Under the pieces are notes generated by a model. It ran no database searches, was not told where the DNA came from, and was given only the letters and a program-made list of their open reading frames with translations. This document shows, in pieces, positions 4,903-6,331 of a stretch of DNA of 6,331 bases. Each line of letters opens with the position of its first letter. Positions within the stretch are counted from its first letter, which is position 1. This stretch comes from Thiomicrorhabdus sp034722175 (GTDB lineage Bacteria; Pseudomonadota; Gammaproteobacteria; Thiomicrospirales; Thiomicrospiraceae): contig JAYENR010000214.1 in the NCBI GenBank assembly GCA_034722175.1, positions 1-6,331 of the forward strand, given 5' to 3'. The translations under genes were made by a program, and so were the position numbers.

Positions 4903-6285
4903 TTAAATCACTTTTGAGAAGCGGTTTTGCATACCTTCTTTAATATAAGCATCAAACACCATGCAGATATTACGAATCAATAAACGCCCTTTAGCAGACA
5001 CATAAATATCATCATCCGTCATGCTAATAAGACCATCTTCAATCATCGGAGCCAAATTGCTTAGCTCTTTTGCAAAGTACTCTTTAAATCGAATATTCCA
5101 TTGCTGATCAATTTTGTCGAAATTCAGATGGAAGTGACTGATCAGTCGGGTAATCACATCACGACGCAACTCATCATCTTCTGACAGTTCAACACCGCGG
5201 AAAACCGCTAATTCACCCGCATCAATGGCAGCATAATACTCATCCAAGCCCTTGCGATTTTGTGCATAGGTGTTATTAATTAACGAGATAGAGGTTGCCC
5301 CCATTCCCACCAAGTCGCAATCCGCATGCGTTGAATAGCCTTGAAAGTTTCGATACAAGTTCTCTTCTCGTTGCGCCACCGCTAACTCATCATCGGGTTT
5401 TGCAAAGTGATCCATACCAATATAGACATAGCCCGCCTCTAACAAGCGTTCGGTTGAGGCATGCAAAATCGCTAATTTCTCATCCGCAGAGGGCATATCG
5501 GCTTCGTTAAGCTTTTTCTGGGTTGGGAACATGCTTGGCATATGGGCGTAATTAAAGATAGAAAAACGATCTGGCTCTGCCTCTAACACTCTATCTAAGG
5601 TATTGATAAAACCTTTTTCAGTTTGCAAAGGTAAACCGTAGATTAGATCAACATTCACCGACATAAAGCCTGCTTCGCGCGCGCCTTCTAATACCTCAAA
5701 GGTTTCTGCCTGAGTTTGGATGCGATTAACCGCTTTTTGTACCGCAGGATCAAAATCTTGAACCCCTAAACTCATACGGTTAAAGCCAAGTTCACGCAAT
5801 AGCTTGACCGATTCACGGTTCGCTTCACGCGGATCAATCTCAATCGAATACTCACCAGAATCATCGTCATATAAATTAAAGTGTTGACGGGTTTTCTCCA
5901 TCAACTGAGACATTTCATCATTATTAATAAAGGTTGGTGTCCCCCCCCCTAAATGCAACTGTTCAACTTTGCGGGAAGAATCAAACAACTCCGATTGCAT
6001 CTCAATCTCTTTAAACAGACGGTCTAAATAAGGCGTTGTTTTAGAACGATCACGTGTCCACACTTTATTACAAGCACAAAAGAAACAGACCGTGTCGCAA
6101 AACGGAATATGGTAATACAAAGACAGACCACGCTCAGATTCATTACTGCGTGCCGCCGCCAATTTATAGTCATCAATCCCAAAGCTTTCATCAAACTGAA
6201 TCGCTGTTGGGTACGAAGTATAACGAGGCCCGGTCTGGTTATAACGCTTAATCAGGTCTTGATCAAACTGAATGCTTTGTTCCAT
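4903..6285 (-). CDS. hemN: Oxygen-independent coproporphyrinogen III dehydrogenase (radical SAM)
   Basis: HemN converts coproporphyrinogen III to protoporphyrinogen IX in the cytoplasm by decarboxylating two propionate side chains, using S-adenosylmethionine and a [4Fe-4S] cluster in place of oxygen. The 460 residues compare with 457 in E. coli, and the sequences align throughout. The family opening GPRYTSYPTA (19-28) is followed by the radical SAM motif HIPFCDTVCFFCAC with cluster cysteines 63, 67 and 70, plus Cys72. Tyr57 matches the conserved E. coli Tyr56. The SAM motif GGGTPT is at 113-118; its three glycines are an unbroken run of nine Gs. VDLIYGLPLQT (212-222), MDHFAKPDDELAVAQRE (291-307) and the C-terminal GRLLIRNICMVFD (433-445) separate true HemN from HemW-like relatives. 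The start has only a weak SD, GGAA about 6 bases upstream, and no FNR box is visible in the 46 bases available. Confidence 0.97.
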   Translation of the reverse strand: MEQSIQFDQDLIKRYNQTGPRYTSYPTAIQFDESFGIDDYKLAAARSNESERGLSLYYHIPFCDTVCFFCACNKVWTRDRSKTTPYLDRLFKEIEMQSELFDSSRKVEQLHLGGGTPTFINNDEMSQLMEKTRQHFNLYDDDSGEYSIEIDPREANRESVKLLRELGFNRMSLGVQDFDPAVQKAVNRIQTQAETFEVLEGAREAGFMSVNVDLIYGLPLQTEKGFINTLDRVLEAEPDRFSIFNYAHMPSMFPTQKKLNEADMPSADEKLAILHASTERLLEAGYVYIGMDHFAKPDDELAVAQREENLYRNFQGYSTHADCDLVGMGATSISLINNTYAQNRKGLDEYYAAIDAGELAVFRGVELSEDDELRRDVITRLISHFHLNFDKIDQQWNIRFKEYFAKELSNLAPMIEDGLISMTDDDIYVSAKGRLLIRNICMVFDAYIKEGMQNRFSKVI

Positions 6286-6331
6286 ATCTTTTCCAAATCT
6301 GTAAAGTTTTCTTAAACAGCGTAGCTTACTT

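Noticed and set aside
5930..5942. Thirteen-base identity (AAGGTTGGTGTCC) between hemN and the IS end at 93-105
   Set aside because: A match of this length is expected about once by chance in a window this size, and in hemN the bases are explained by conserved codons.
6259..6266. FNR-like TTGATCAA near the start of hemN
   Set aside because: It lies within the coding sequence and lacks the four-base spacer of the FNR box TTGAT-N4-ATCAA.

Overview
The window is 6.3 kb of moderately AT-rich DNA. Every gene reads on the minus strand, in the transcription order hemN, clpB, a small cytochrome c gene, fccB, and then the start of an insertion sequence that leaves the window at base 1. HemN and ClpB look gammaproteobacterial: I recalled E. 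coli HemN and ClpB for comparison and they align nearly end to end. The flavocytochrome c sulfide dehydrogenase genes point to a sulfur-oxidising chemolithotroph. Thiomicrospira, Thiomicrorhabdus or Hydrogenovibrio relatives fit the gene content and base composition, but that placement is inference.

Layout, in transcription order: 6331-6286 is the leader of hemN. 6285-4903 is hemN (oxygen-independent coproporphyrinogen III dehydrogenase), closed by an intrinsic terminator at 4872-4848. 4847-4695 is the clpB control region, with a good vegetative-type promoter and several overlapping inverted repeats. 4694-2127 is clpB, followed by a terminator at 2097-2071. 2126-1800 is a 327-base non-coding stretch holding the clpB terminator and candidate promoters and dyads for the sulfide operon. 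1799-1494 (monoheme cytochrome c, FccA type) and 1478-171 (FccB flavoprotein) form a tight two-gene operon with 15 bases between them. About 125 to 1 is the left end of an IS3-family (IS150-like) element with the first 26 codons of its orfA.

How the genes work together: the cytochrome and FccB should form periplasmic flavocytochrome c, which oxidises sulfide at a covalent FAD plus redox disulfide and passes electrons to the heme. HemN belongs to heme synthesis under low oxygen, and ClpB is the cytoplasmic disaggregase. Each has its own terminator, so I see three transcription units and not one functional operon.

I found no wholly unknown multi-gene system. The points most worth checking are a nine-G tract inside the SAM-binding motif of hemN, an in-frame internal start with an SD sequence in clpB, an IS-end hairpin that abuts the transposase start codon, a Tat-plus-lipobox leader on FccB, and dyads over the candidate fcc promoters.
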